A stretch of DNA of 33,024 nucleotides, from contig JADFXO010000003.1 in assembly GCA_015233485.1 (NCBI GenBank), positions 1 through 33,024 on the forward strand, given 5' to 3'. Positions within the stretch are counted from its first letter, which is position 1. Each line of letters opens with the position of its first letter. The translations under genes and the position numbers were made by a program. The notes under the pieces were generated by a model. It was given only the letters and a program-made list of their open reading frames with translations, did not search any database and was not told the origin of the DNA. Shown in pieces: positions 6,929 to 15,854 of the stretch. The stretch comes from Nitrospirota bacterium (lineage in GTDB: Bacteria; Nitrospirota; Thermodesulfovibrionia; Thermodesulfovibrionales; Magnetobacteriaceae).

Positions 6929-9259
6929 ATGAGAGCTGAAAGTATGGTAGAAGATTACAAAAGAGCACTGCTGACTACGTTTTTTGTCCAGAAGCGGATT
7001 ATATACCTTGCGACTGCCGTGATATTTCTCTCCGCGGTACTGGTGTCTTTTCTATGGCCGAAGACCTATGCGGCCTATGGCTCGATACTGGTAAAGGGAA
7101 AGAAATCGGACAAAAGCCCCAATGCCATAGAAAAAGAGGAAATACGCCCAAATCCAGTTTCAAAAGAGGACCTTAACTCGGAATCTGAGATACTCGTCTC
7201 ACCTGACGTTATACGGAGCACTATCGTGCAGATGAGAGATAAGAATCAATATAAGCAGTCTCGCTCCATCGTATCCACTGTGATTGCCCTGCTTAAAAGC
7301 GCCAAGGGTACGGGGAAAGAAAAGGCTATACAGGAAAGCGAGATATATAAGATCAAAAAAAGTATAACTACAGAGATCATCCCAAGCACCAATGTTATTA
7401 AAATAACATTGAATGATAACGACCCCCAATACGCGGTTTTGTTATTGGATACACTTATGTCGCAGTTTTTAGTATACCGCTCGCAGATTTACAATCCAGA
7501 GGCAGCCAGGACGTTTTTCATTGATCAGGTAACCGATTCAAGGAAAAGTATAGAAGGCAAGGAAGACCAGCTTCTGGACTTGTCCAAAGAAGGCATCGGT
7601 GTAATGCCTGTTAAAGAAATAGAGAACAATCTTTCCCTAAAAAAGGACCTTGAGCAGGACCTCCACTATCTTAAACAGAATGCGATGGAGAAAAAACGCA
7701 TGATCGAATACATAGATAATGCGCTGAAGAGCAAGGAAATAAATTACTTTTCATTCATCGAAGGTAACGAGGCCATTACGAATTTAAGCAAGAACCTTCA
7801 GGAGCTTGTTGCCGATGGCGGGCCTATTGTAACCAGATACAACAAGGACACTGAAAAGGTCAACCTTTTTAACGAGCAGGTCAACAACATGTACAACTCG
7901 TTAAAAAGAGAAGTACAAGGTTATGTAAACAATATAAAGAGACAGCTTGAAACAATTAACGATAAGATTGATTCCGTCGAGAGGCGTATTGATAAGATTC
8001 AGGCTGAGGACGTCAAGCTTGAAAAGACATTAATAGACCAAGAACGCCTAAAGAGGGATATCGATATATACAAAGTATCCTATGATATCTTCTCTAAACG
8101 CAAGGAGGAATCCTCAGTATCGTCCTCCGCCGCGGCGGGCAACTTCCTGATAAGCATCATGGGTAAGGCCTTTCCATCAAGCGGCCCGATATTCCCCATC
8201 CCCGGCCTGTTAATACCCATAGGGCTTATAGCGGGCGCTATGACGGGCATGAGCCTCGGATTCCTGAAAGAGTATATGGATCAAACATTCAAAAGTCCGG
8301 AAGATGTTGTTAAATACGCGCAGATTCCAGTGCTTATATTCATACCATTCATGCCGGACATTGCCGCCGTGCAGACAGGCAAGGGCAAGACTGCATCGGC
8401 GCTCTCTAATAAAGCCGGTTTCCCTGATGCCCCATTCGATAAAACGGTATCTGATATGTTTACAGCACTAAAATCAAACATCAGGGTATTTACCTCATGG
8501 GTTTCCTCGCCAAAGACGGTTTATTTACGCCGGATAGTCATGGTTTGTTTGATTGTGATTGTTGTAGGATGCCAGGTGGCAAGTTTGTATGGTTCAGAGA
8601 TTAAACCTCTGGCCGTTTCTGTTAACACAAAGATTAATAATCTTATGACCAGCGCTAACACAGAGATTAATAATCTTATGACTATCGCTAACACAGAGAT
8701 TAATAATCTGGTGGCCTCCACCAGCGCAAAGGTTAGTGAGCTGGTGGTGTCAGCAATCAATCGCCTGCCTATTAACATATCAGTATCAATAGTGCCCTCA
8801 AGTTCTTCGCCGGCAGCCCAAAATGTCAACGCCGCACAGGCACAGGTTAATCAACCTGCAGCCGCGGCCGCAATTCCCGCACCCCAGCCGGCAGCATCTG
8901 CCCCTGTAACTGCCATGCCGCAGGAAGCCGCTAACCCGGCCACAGCCACTAAGACATCCGCTGCGGCCTCAAGCCAATTACCGGAAGCCGAAAAGGTCAG
9001 CGCCGCACAGACGCCGGGCAGCCCCGCAGTCGTCTCTACCGAGGTACTTCCCTCGGTAGAGGTTAAGTTTGATGTTGCCAATTTAAGAGCCATGCCCACA
9101 CCGCGCGCTAATGTAATAGCCTACCCTAAAAAAGGTGATAAAATGGCCGTCCTTCCTGGTTACAGGAAGGGTTGGCTCAGGGTAAAAACCACTGACGGCA
9201 CAGAAGGCTGGATTTCAGAGTTGGCCGTAGCCGCCAAGACAGAGACGGCAGGGTTGTAA
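6929..9259 (+). CDS. Wzz/GumC-like chain-length determinant with extra TM, hendecad repeats and C-terminal SH3 domain
   Basis: This 776-residue inner-membrane protein has TM1 at about 27-46, a periplasmic region with long coiled coils (about 190-400), and TM2 at about 424-444, followed by a short cytoplasmic stretch as in polysaccharide co-polymerases. It then departs from the family. A third hydrophobic segment (536-556) should return the chain to the periplasm. Three to four 11-residue repeats follow (566-609), then an Ala/Pro-rich linker (about 625-705) and a bacterial SH3 domain (710-772) with the LRAMPTPR and GWLRVKTTDGTEGWI landmarks. Known Wzz proteins set polymer length and bind the BY-kinase; SH3b domains often bind peptidoglycan or glycan. 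Anchoring the export machine to the wall is my inference. AGGAGG lies before the ATG. Confidence 0.88.
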   Translation: MRAESMVEDYKRALLTTFFVQKRIIYLATAVIFLSAVLVSFLWPKTYAAYGSILVKGKKSDKSPNAIEKEEIRPNPVSKEDLNSESEILVSPDVIRSTIVQMRDKNQYKQSRSIVSTVIALLKSAKGTGKEKAIQESEIYKIKKSITTEIIPSTNVIKITLNDNDPQYAVLLLDTLMSQFLVYRSQIYNPEAARTFFIDQVTDSRKSIEGKEDQLLDLSKEGIGVMPVKEIENNLSLKKDLEQDLHYLKQNAMEKKRMIEYIDNALKSKEINYFSFIEGNEAITNLSKNLQELVADGGPIVTRYNKDTEKVNLFNEQVNNMYNSLKREVQGYVNNIKRQLETINDKIDSVERRIDKIQAEDVKLEKTLIDQERLKRDIDIYKVSYDIFSKRKEESSVSSSAAAGNFLISIMGKAFPSSGPIFPIPGLLIPIGLIAGAMTGMSLGFLKEYMDQTFKSPEDVVKYAQIPVLIFIPFMPDIAAVQTGKGKTASALSNKAGFPDAPFDKTVSDMFTALKSNIRVFTSWVSSPKTVYLRRIVMVCLIVIVVGCQVASLYGSEIKPLAVSVNTKINNLMTSANTEINNLMTIANTEINNLVASTSAKVSELVVSAINRLPINISVSIVPSSSSPAAQNVNAAQAQVNQPAAAAAIPAPQPAASAPVTAMPQEAANPATATKTSAAASSQLPEAEKVSAAQTPGSPAVVSTEVLPSVEVKFDVANLRAMPTPRANVIAYPKKGDKMAVLPGYRKGWLRVKTTDGTEGWISELAVAAKTETAGL
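8624..8755 (+). repeat. 33-bp (11-residue) repeats inside the Wzz-like gene
   Basis: Units 8624-8656, 8657-8689 and 8690-8722 encode NTKINNLMTSA, NTEINNLMTIA and NTEINNLVAST. A fourth unit, 8723-8755, is diverged. The 11-residue period with hydrophobic positions at I/L/M fits a hendecad coiled coil next to the third membrane segment. Near-identity at DNA level indicates recent expansion. Confidence 0.85.
9034..9170 (+). other. two strong inverted repeats inside the 3' end of the Wzz-like gene
   Basis: 9034-9044 pairs perfectly with 9051-9061 (11 bp, 6-base loop). 9151-9158 pairs perfectly with 9163-9170 (8 bp, 4-base loop). Both lie in the linker/SH3 coding part. Neither is followed by a T-run, so they are not classical terminators. 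They could form mRNA stem-loops that affect stability or expression of downstream genes. Confidence 0.5.
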
Positions 9260-9265
9260 GTCTAA

Positions 9266-10978
9266 ATGTTAAAAACTGTGCAGGACAAGAGTTTCAGAAA
9301 GAATATATATTTGGCGATAGCCGTGCTTATCGTGTTCTCGCCAAATATATATTACAGTATAATCAGCCAGGAGATAGTCTCTCCATCGAGAAAGATTGCG
9401 TTTATTGTCTTTTCCATAGGGCTGCACTTAATACCGGTTGTGTTCTTTGCGAAAAGAATAAAATGGTTTCTCGCGGTGTTCATTCCCCTGGCGTTTCTCG
9501 CGCCATTAGATATGTTTTTTATCTACCTGTATAAATACCCGCCGACAAACAGCGCGCTGCGTGATGTGCTTGAGACAAACACAAGCGAAGCGGCGGAGTT
9601 TATTCAGGGTTTTCGTGTACCGGCGGCGCTTACGGTGATGGCAGCCGTAGTCTTTGCCGCCGTCTTTATCTATTGCCTGAAGAGAATGAATAGCGCTGTC
9701 AACACAAAGGCGGCGGCCGGCCTGTCCCTCGTATTTGTAGCCGTTACTCTAACCACTTTTTTTACTCAACAGCACGGCGATGAAAATAAATATGTTTCCA
9801 AAACAGAGGTCTTTGAGACACGTATCGGAAAGGCATATCCAATTGGCGTCATAACCCATTTGACGAGGTTTTTTATCGAGCGGAGGCAGCTTGCCAGACA
9901 TCGAACGGCCGTCGGGAACTTTCGTTATAATCTTAAAAGGCCGCAGGATATGTCAGAAAAGGAGATATTTATCCTGATTATAGGAGAGGCCTCAAGGGCG
10001 GGTAATTATTCAATAAACGGATATTACAGAACTACTACGCCGAATATGAGCGCGACAAGTAATCTCATAAGTTTTCCAAACGTATGCGCACCGGCTACCG
10101 TTACCAGGATGTCGCTTCCTCTGATGTTAACCGGTACTAGTCCCGCGGATTACTCAAGCGCGTATGGAAAGCCCGGAGTCATAACCTTCTTTAAAAAAGC
10201 CGGCTTTGAGACGCACTGGATTTCCAATCAGATAGAAATGGGCATTTATGATAAGTCCGTAAAAAGCGTTTTTACAGAGGAGGCCGGCGACGTAACCGTC
10301 CTGAACAGCGCCAAAGGAGACGTCAGGGATAACAATATAAAATACGACGGGGAGATTATCCCGCCGCTTAAGAAATTTATCTCTGAAAGCAAGTCAAATA
10401 AATTATTTTTTGTCCTTCACACTATCGGCAACCATTACAGGTATGATTACAGATACCCCAATGAATTCGATGTCTTTAAGCCGTCGATGAAGGGAAGGGA
10501 CGACATCAGGATTAACGACGCCTTTGTCAAGGATTTAAAGATAAACAGTTACGATAATTCCGTCCTATATGTTGACAAGTTTATCTCTGATGTTATCAAA
10601 TATATTTCATCTTTAGATGTACCGGCGGCCATTGTTTTTCAGGCTGACCACGGGGAGGATATTTTTGACGACGAGAGAAATATGTTTGGCCATGGAAATA
10701 AGGTAGTAACCAAATATGTCGCCCATATCCCATTTATTGTGTGGTTTTCTGATGCATACGTGAAGAGCCACCCCAATAAACCCGCCGCTTTATTGTCAAA
10801 TAAAGACGCGAAGTTAGGCGGCGGCTTTCTCTTTCATTCCCTGCTGGACATGGCCGATATTTCATATGAAGACAGCGATTTGACAAAAAGTGTGTTTAGT
10901 GATAAACTATCACCGAACGCAAGAGATATTATAAATCCATCATACAAGGTAGTCGATTGCGATAAGCTGCTGAATTGA
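9266..10978 (+). CDS. EptA-like phosphoethanolamine transferase (alkaline phosphatase superfamily)
   Basis: This is a 570-residue inner-membrane enzyme with about five N-terminal transmembrane helices (within 12-165) and a periplasmic sulfatase-fold domain from about 230. The metal and catalytic set is visible: E241 in LIIGEASRA, a candidate nucleophile T280 (or T278) in the ATVTRMSLP block, D461-H462 in QADHGED, and H476 in FGHGNK. Family members move phosphoethanolamine from phosphatidylethanolamine to lipid A or glycans. Here the gene lies inside a polysaccharide operon, 6 bases after the Wzz-like gene, so decoration of the exported glycan is as plausible as lipid A modification. No strong ribosome site precedes the ATG, suggesting translational coupling. 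The block around the nucleophile differs from EptA/MCR enzymes in spacing and lacks one of their flanking cysteines. Confidence 0.83.
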   Translation: MLKTVQDKSFRKNIYLAIAVLIVFSPNIYYSIISQEIVSPSRKIAFIVFSIGLHLIPVVFFAKRIKWFLAVFIPLAFLAPLDMFFIYLYKYPPTNSALRDVLETNTSEAAEFIQGFRVPAALTVMAAVVFAAVFIYCLKRMNSAVNTKAAAGLSLVFVAVTLTTFFTQQHGDENKYVSKTEVFETRIGKAYPIGVITHLTRFFIERRQLARHRTAVGNFRYNLKRPQDMSEKEIFILIIGEASRAGNYSINGYYRTTTPNMSATSNLISFPNVCAPATVTRMSLPLMLTGTSPADYSSAYGKPGVITFFKKAGFETHWISNQIEMGIYDKSVKSVFTEEAGDVTVLNSAKGDVRDNNIKYDGEIIPPLKKFISESKSNKLFFVLHTIGNHYRYDYRYPNEFDVFKPSMKGRDDIRINDAFVKDLKINSYDNSVLYVDKFISDVIKYISSLDVPAAIVFQADHGEDIFDDERNMFGHGNKVVTKYVAHIPFIVWFSDAYVKSHPNKPAALLSNKDAKLGGGFLFHSLLDMADISYEDSDLTKSVFSDKLSPNARDIINPSYKVVDCDKLLN

Positions 10979-11052
10979 TATCGAGAGGGATATGGATACC
11001 GGTACTTATAATTTTATGGTTATAAAACACAGTTGATTAGAGGGGTTTAGGA

Positions 11053-12168
11053 ATGGCATTGGTTAACATCAATATAACAACCGGTTATAAGGCGTTTTCC
11101 CATACATTAAGCCTTGTTTTTGACATTACCCTATCGGTATTGCTATTGGTCTTAGCCGCGCCTTTTTTTCTTGTTATTTCTATCGCTATAAAAATGACGG
11201 ACGGGGGACCGATTTTTTATCGTGGAGAGCGTCTGGGTAAAAATAAGGAGATATACACGATGTACAAGTTCCGGTCATTAGTGCCCGATGCAGAGCGTTT
11301 AATAGGCGCTGAGCTGCTGACGTCTCAGCGCGACATAGTAACCAAAGTCGGGAGATTTTTACGGGAGACAAGACTGGATGAGCTTCCCCAGCTTTTTAAC
11401 ATTTTAAAAGGCAATATGACATTTATAGGCCCAAGGCCTGAGCGTGCGGCGATATATGAGAAATTCTGTAAAGATATAAAAGGGTATGACAGGAGGTTCA
11501 TTGTTAAGCCCGGGCTTATTGGATATTCGCAGTTGTTCACGCCTCACAATACATCTAAGAGGCTGCGCACCCTTGTTGACAATATGTATATTGCAAAAAG
11601 GCAGAATATATTAGTTGACTATGTACTGATATTTTATACCGCATATCTGTCGGTAAAGTACGCGGTACTGAAGATAGTCCCCATAATATGGAGGAAAGTG
11701 GTATTGCGCGCCCTGGGACGCGCCACCGAGGACCATAGATACCTTGATAGGGTTTATCTTGAACACGGCAAGGTTTATTATGGACATAAGGGTCATTTGA
11801 CGCAGGATGATCAGTCAGCAGACGGTAAAGAGGCCGCCATGGCCGCCGTGGACAAACAGATCAAAAGGGTTTATTTTGGCAACAACGGTCAGTTAACCCT
11901 AGAGGGCATGTTGGTAAATATCAACGAGGACGCGTTTCTGATGTATACGGACAACAAGATGAGCCGTGATGAGCCGTATTTTTATAAACTCGAAATATTC
12001 TCAAAAAAGAAAAAGACGGCACTTTGTGACGGCGTGATATTTAAGGAATACCCTTCAGGCGATAAATTGCTGAAACATGCCTATGTAATTAACTTCACCC
12101 CTGCGTCTCCATTAAACGCGTATACGATACACCAGTACTTTTTACAAAAGAGTGTGGCTCAGATATGA
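11053..12168 (+). CDS. polyprenyl-phosphate sugar phosphotransferase (monotopic PGT) with C-terminal extension
   Basis: Residues 1-220 or so are a bacterial sugar transferase of the WcaJ/RfbP/PglC type, which starts a glycan by placing a sugar phosphate on undecaprenyl phosphate. Landmarks are the N-terminal membrane segment (21-47), KMTDGGPIFYRGERLG, YKFRSL, the catalytic dyad D109-E110 in TRLDELPQLFNI, and FIGPRPE. A 150-residue extension (222-371) has no family I recognise. It holds two similar strands, KVYYGHKGHLT and RVYFGNNGQLT, and a beta-rich block (LVNINEDAFLMYTDN) that vaguely recalls a PilZ or Tudor-like barrel but lacks the PilZ RxxxR motif. GAGGGG precedes the ATG. A 74-bp gap separates it from the EptA-like gene. 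Confidence 0.9.
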   Translation: MALVNINITTGYKAFSHTLSLVFDITLSVLLLVLAAPFFLVISIAIKMTDGGPIFYRGERLGKNKEIYTMYKFRSLVPDAERLIGAELLTSQRDIVTKVGRFLRETRLDELPQLFNILKGNMTFIGPRPERAAIYEKFCKDIKGYDRRFIVKPGLIGYSQLFTPHNTSKRLRTLVDNMYIAKRQNILVDYVLIFYTAYLSVKYAVLKIVPIIWRKVVLRALGRATEDHRYLDRVYLEHGKVYYGHKGHLTQDDQSADGKEAAMAAVDKQIKRVYFGNNGQLTLEGMLVNINEDAFLMYTDNKMSRDEPYFYKLEIFSKKKKTALCDGVIFKEYPSGDKLLKHAYVINFTPASPLNAYTIHQYFLQKSVAQI

Positions 12169-12181
12169 GAGAACTTACTGT

Positions 12182-13579
12182 ATGAGAGGAGTTATTGCCG
12201 CGTTAACGACCCGCCCTCTGGAGAAGGTCTTGTATCTGGCGATGTTCCTTACGATAGCGTTCGTCATGACTACGCCGTATTATTATCTGGCAATCGTTCC
12301 GGCGCTGCTGATAATTTTTCTCGTAATATCATATAGTTATCCCGTTTATGGTTACTACGCGATTATATTTCTTATCCCGTTTGGCGCGTATAGAAATGTA
12401 TCGGAGGCGAGCTTCCTGAAAGTACACTGGATATTAGCGCTTATTCTTACTTTATACCTGCTTTTTAAGGCGTTTTACCAGCGGCACATGCCGTCGGAGG
12501 TGAAATCCAGGCTATGGCCTTTTGTGGCGCTTCTTTTTGTGGTTGACTTAATATCGGCGATGTTCTCACCTTATCCGGCAACGGCGTTTCACGATGTCGG
12601 CCTTTTTGCCGCCGGAGGGTTGTTTATCCTTATAAGCATGTTTTTTATAGACAAGGACGCGTTGTTTAAGTACCTTCCTGCTGTCGTGGTGGTTAGTGTT
12701 TCGTTGAGTTCGTTCTTTGGGGTTATAGGGTATCTTTTTAACATATCTTTTTTCGCGGAAAATATAGAAGCCGGCCAGTTTAAAAGAAGTCTCGGTGGCA
12801 GTACCGACCCGAATAATTACGTGCTTATGATTGCCTTTGCCCTGCCGCTTCTCGGTGCAATGTTTGATAAAGCCAGGAGACCGGGAGCAAAATTATTATA
12901 TCTGGGATTGATAGCTATAAACGTTTTGGCCGTTATATTTTCGTTTTCCAGAGGCGGCGCGCTTATAACGGCGGCGCTGTTGTTTGTGATGTTTTTCAAG
13001 TACATAAAGAAAATAAATGTGCAGCTTATGTTTGTGCAGGTATTTTTCGTTGCCCTTGCCGTTGTCCTGATTTGGGGGGTGCTGCCCCAGTCATACACTG
13101 ACCATTTCAAAAATATTGTCAACCCAAAGGCCGACCCGTCCATAGACAGACGAGCCACATATCTTACAGTTGGGATAGATTCATTTTTTAAGCATCCCAT
13201 AATTGGGACGGGGCTGGGTACTTTCAGGGACATCTATAGTGAATCCATTGATGCCCGCAGGTTTTCAAAGGAGGGCTTTACAAACAGACGTTACGCACAC
13301 AATACGTATCTTGAGTATATGGTTGGAACCGGCGTTATAGGCTTCTTACTTTTTGCCGGAATTATAGTGCGGTCGGCGAAGAATTTCATTGCCGCAAGGA
13401 AAAATTTTATAAGTACCGGGGATATGGAAAGCGCGTCTCACGCCGGGACATATATGTTGTCGTTTACGATTTTGATGATTTATTTATTTATTTACAGCGA
13501 TCCATTCCATAAGTACCTCCTTTTTTCGATAGGGCTTTCACAGGCCATGTACAGGTTATCTCTGCCGGAGAAGAAATGA
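12182..13579 (+). CDS. Wzy/WaaL-like O-antigen polymerase or ligase
   Basis: This is a 465-residue polytopic inner-membrane protein with about 11 hydrophobic segments, of the Wzy_C/O-antigen ligase family. The family's conserved block FSFSRGGALI is present, as are a large periplasmic loop around RRATYLTVGIDSF, the GTGLGTF motif and the H-N-T-Y-L-E-Y stretch. It either polymerises lipid-linked repeat units or ligates the glycan to an acceptor; sequence alone does not separate these. The start is placed at the ATG at 12182, after a GAGAGAA site, rather than at an in-frame GTG at 12152 that would overlap the previous gene by 17 bases. The stop overlaps the GT2 gene (ATGA). Confidence 0.88.
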   Translation: MRGVIAALTTRPLEKVLYLAMFLTIAFVMTTPYYYLAIVPALLIIFLVISYSYPVYGYYAIIFLIPFGAYRNVSEASFLKVHWILALILTLYLLFKAFYQRHMPSEVKSRLWPFVALLFVVDLISAMFSPYPATAFHDVGLFAAGGLFILISMFFIDKDALFKYLPAVVVVSVSLSSFFGVIGYLFNISFFAENIEAGQFKRSLGGSTDPNNYVLMIAFALPLLGAMFDKARRPGAKLLYLGLIAINVLAVIFSFSRGGALITAALLFVMFFKYIKKINVQLMFVQVFFVALAVVLIWGVLPQSYTDHFKNIVNPKADPSIDRRATYLTVGIDSFFKHPIIGTGLGTFRDIYSESIDARRFSKEGFTNRRYAHNTYLEYMVGTGVIGFLLFAGIIVRSAKNFIAARKNFISTGDMESASHAGTYMLSFTILMIYLFIYSDPFHKYLLFSIGLSQAMYRLSLPEKK

Positions 13580-14733
13580 TTACGTGGATTTTCGTGCTTT
13601 CGATATTCGCAATTACTTCATTCTTTTTTCTTAACCCGGCACTCGCCTACCTTACCTATCTGATAAAGCCCGTAAAGGAGCGCGTACGCAAGCCATACTC
13701 CGCCTCCGTGTCGTTAATAATAGTCGTGCACAATGGAGAGAAGATAATGGCGGCAAAATTAGCGAATTCACATTCACTTGATTATGGCTCTAACGATTAT
13801 GAAATCATTGTGGTCTCTGATGGTTCTTATGACAAGACTGATGAGATAATCAAAGGGGACAAGGACGAACATGTACGCTTTATAAGACTTGATGAGCATC
13901 TTGGAAAATACGCCGGAGTAAACGCGGGGGCGGAGGCGGCAAAAGGTGAAATATTAGTTTTTACCGACGCGGACGCTATCATCTCCAAAGACGCGATACC
14001 GGCCCTTCTGCGCAATTTTTCCAGCCCTGATATAGGGGGTGTTGCGGGACGGCGTATCATCGGCGACAGTGGAAATCTTAAAGACGCCCAGCGCTACTAC
14101 GTTGATTTTGACACCGCTATCAAACGGCTTGAGAGCCTTACGGGGAGCATTTCATCGAACGACGGCAAACTATACGCAATCAGAAAATCGCTCTATAAAA
14201 CAATTCCTCCCTCAGTTACAGACGACCTGTTTATTAATCTTGCCATTGTAAGTGAAGGCTTCCGGTTTGTCTACGAACACGGCGCCGCCGCCTTAATAAA
14301 TACGCCGTCAAGAAATCCAGAGCACGAAATCATACGGCGAAAAAGGATAGTCACCACAAGCCTCAGGGGAATCGCTATCCACAAAGAGCTATTAAACCCG
14401 TTTAGATTTGGCATGTACTCTGTAACCCTGTTTATTAATAAAATCATACGGCGCTTATTGCCGGTTTTTTTAATCACCCTGTTTGTAAGCTCCCTTTGGC
14501 TGGCAAGAGTGAACATATACTATGCGGTATTTTTTGGCCTTCAGGGCGCGTTTTATGCCTCCAATATTGTTTATCTTCTGGTATTGTCCAGAATAAGAAA
14601 AATTAAGCTGATTACGCGCCTATTTTCAGTCGCTTTTTATTTTACGTTAGGAAATTATGGTACACTGTTGGGTGTGATAGATTATTTGAGAGGCAAAGAG
14701 GTCGTTAAATGGGCACCCGTAAAAAATGACTAA
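13576..14733 (+). CDS. membrane glycosyltransferase, GT2 family
   Basis: This 385-residue processive-type GT2 enzyme has an N-terminal membrane segment (3-28), a GT-A domain and about three C-terminal membrane helices (280-370). Catalytic landmarks are DGS (82-84), the DAD metal motif (131-133) and a D216-D217 pair in VTDDLFI as the catalytic base region. RRKR (254-257) stands where chitin or cellulose synthase-like enzymes have the QxxRW motif, so product translocation is doubtful. It overlaps the Wzy-like gene by 4 bases and the GT4 gene by 8. It should add a nucleotide-sugar residue to the growing lipid-linked repeat unit; donor sugar unknown. Confidence 0.88.
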   Translation: MITWIFVLSIFAITSFFFLNPALAYLTYLIKPVKERVRKPYSASVSLIIVVHNGEKIMAAKLANSHSLDYGSNDYEIIVVSDGSYDKTDEIIKGDKDEHVRFIRLDEHLGKYAGVNAGAEAAKGEILVFTDADAIISKDAIPALLRNFSSPDIGGVAGRRIIGDSGNLKDAQRYYVDFDTAIKRLESLTGSISSNDGKLYAIRKSLYKTIPPSVTDDLFINLAIVSEGFRFVYEHGAAALINTPSRNPEHEIIRRKRIVTTSLRGIAIHKELLNPFRFGMYSVTLFINKIIRRLLPVFLITLFVSSLWLARVNIYYAVFFGLQGAFYASNIVYLLVLSRIRKIKLITRLFSVAFYFTLGNYGTLLGVIDYLRGKEVVKWAPVKND

Positions 14734-15853
14734 CAGCCCAATGCTCGACACCCCGGCCATATTAATAATCTCGCTATCAATGCGCTTTGGCGGCGCGGAG
14801 GTGCGGGTTATTGAGACGGCGGCGCTTCTTCACGGCAGGTGCAAATACGGCGTTGTGACATTGAACGACACACCACTTCAGCATAAACTTCAGGAGCGAG
14901 GCCTCAATACATTTCCTCTTTCTATGAGCAAGGCGAATCCGCGTGTCCTTTTCAACATTTATAAGATAATCAGGGCAGGGGGATTTAACGTCGTTGACGC
15001 CCACAATCCACAGTCGCAGCTTTGGGGACTTTTCGCGGCCGTCTTTGCCCAAACGCCGCTTAAGATATGCACAGTCCACAGCAGTTATGGACTCACGGAA
15101 AAGGGAATCAGGAAGGTAATATACGAGCTGATTTTAAAGCTGAATATGTTTTTCGATGTTGCCTTTGTGTCTGTCTCTGAGGCAGTAACCATCTATCTCA
15201 CTGGCCTTGGGGCGAAACAAGACAGGATAACACTGACGCGCAATGGCATAGCGATGCCGCAGCAGGCCAGCCGGACGCTCAGACAGCAGCAAAGGACTGC
15301 CTTTGGCCTGGCGCAAGAGGATTTTGTTATAATCAGCGTGGGACGTCTTGAGCCGGTAAAGGGCCATATCTATTTGATAGATGCCGTTAGAGAGCTCCTT
15401 AAAGCAGGTAAGGCAGTGAAATGTCTAATAGTAGGCGAAGGCCGGGACGTTAACACCTTAAAAGAACGCATCGCGGCGCTGGGCATGTCGAACGAGGTGA
15501 CGCTGGTTGGGTTTCGCACTGATGTTGAGGCGCTGCTTCCTATGGCGGATGTCTTTTGTATGCCGTCTCTGTCTGAGGGGCTGCCCTATGCGCTTTTAGA
15601 GGCATGTGCCTTTGAGCTGCCGATTGTGGCCTCAGGGGTAGGGGGGATAGCTCATTTTCTAAAAAATGGGGAGACGGCAATTTTGGTGCAGCCTTCGAAT
15701 GTCCCTGAGCTTGTGGACGGGATAAGGTATGTTATTGATAATCCTCGTGAGAGTAAGGCGATGGGCGAGGCAGGGTACGCGCTCGTCAAAAATGAATTTT
15801 CAATAGAAACCATGCGCGGCCTCATGTTAGGTGTGTATGGTTTGAGGGGGTAG
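14726..15853 (+). CDS. GT4-family glycosyltransferase (GT-B fold)
   Basis: This 375-residue retaining glycosyltransferase, probably peripheral to the inner membrane, has an N-terminal glycine-rich loop (MRFGGAEVRV, 19-28), VGRLEPVKGH (206-214) opening the second Rossmann domain, and the EX7E nucleotide-sugar motif with E284 and E292 in SEGLPYALLEA. Donor and acceptor cannot be derived. The ATG at 14726 overlaps the GT2 gene by 8 bases. A later in-frame ATG (residue 6) is possible. It ends one base before the exported protein gene, so both belong to the same transcript. Confidence 0.9.
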   Translation: MTNSPMLDTPAILIISLSMRFGGAEVRVIETAALLHGRCKYGVVTLNDTPLQHKLQERGLNTFPLSMSKANPRVLFNIYKIIRAGGFNVVDAHNPQSQLWGLFAAVFAQTPLKICTVHSSYGLTEKGIRKVIYELILKLNMFFDVAFVSVSEAVTIYLTGLGAKQDRITLTRNGIAMPQQASRTLRQQQRTAFGLAQEDFVIISVGRLEPVKGHIYLIDAVRELLKAGKAVKCLIVGEGRDVNTLKERIAALGMSNEVTLVGFRTDVEALLPMADVFCMPSLSEGLPYALLEACAFELPIVASGVGGIAHFLKNGETAILVQPSNVPELVDGIRYVIDNPRESKAMGEAGYALVKNEFSIETMRGLMLGVYGLRG

Positions 15854-15854
15854 A

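Noticed and set aside
10979-11052. Possible promoter or hairpin in the 74-bp gap before the phosphoglycosyl transferase gene
   Set aside because: A TATAAT is present, but no -35 box at 16-19 bases. The TTTTAT/ATAAAA stem is weak.
15650-15670. Stem-loop CATTTT...AAAATG inside the GT4 gene
   Set aside because: AT-rich, inside a conserved coding region, with no T-run; probably incidental.
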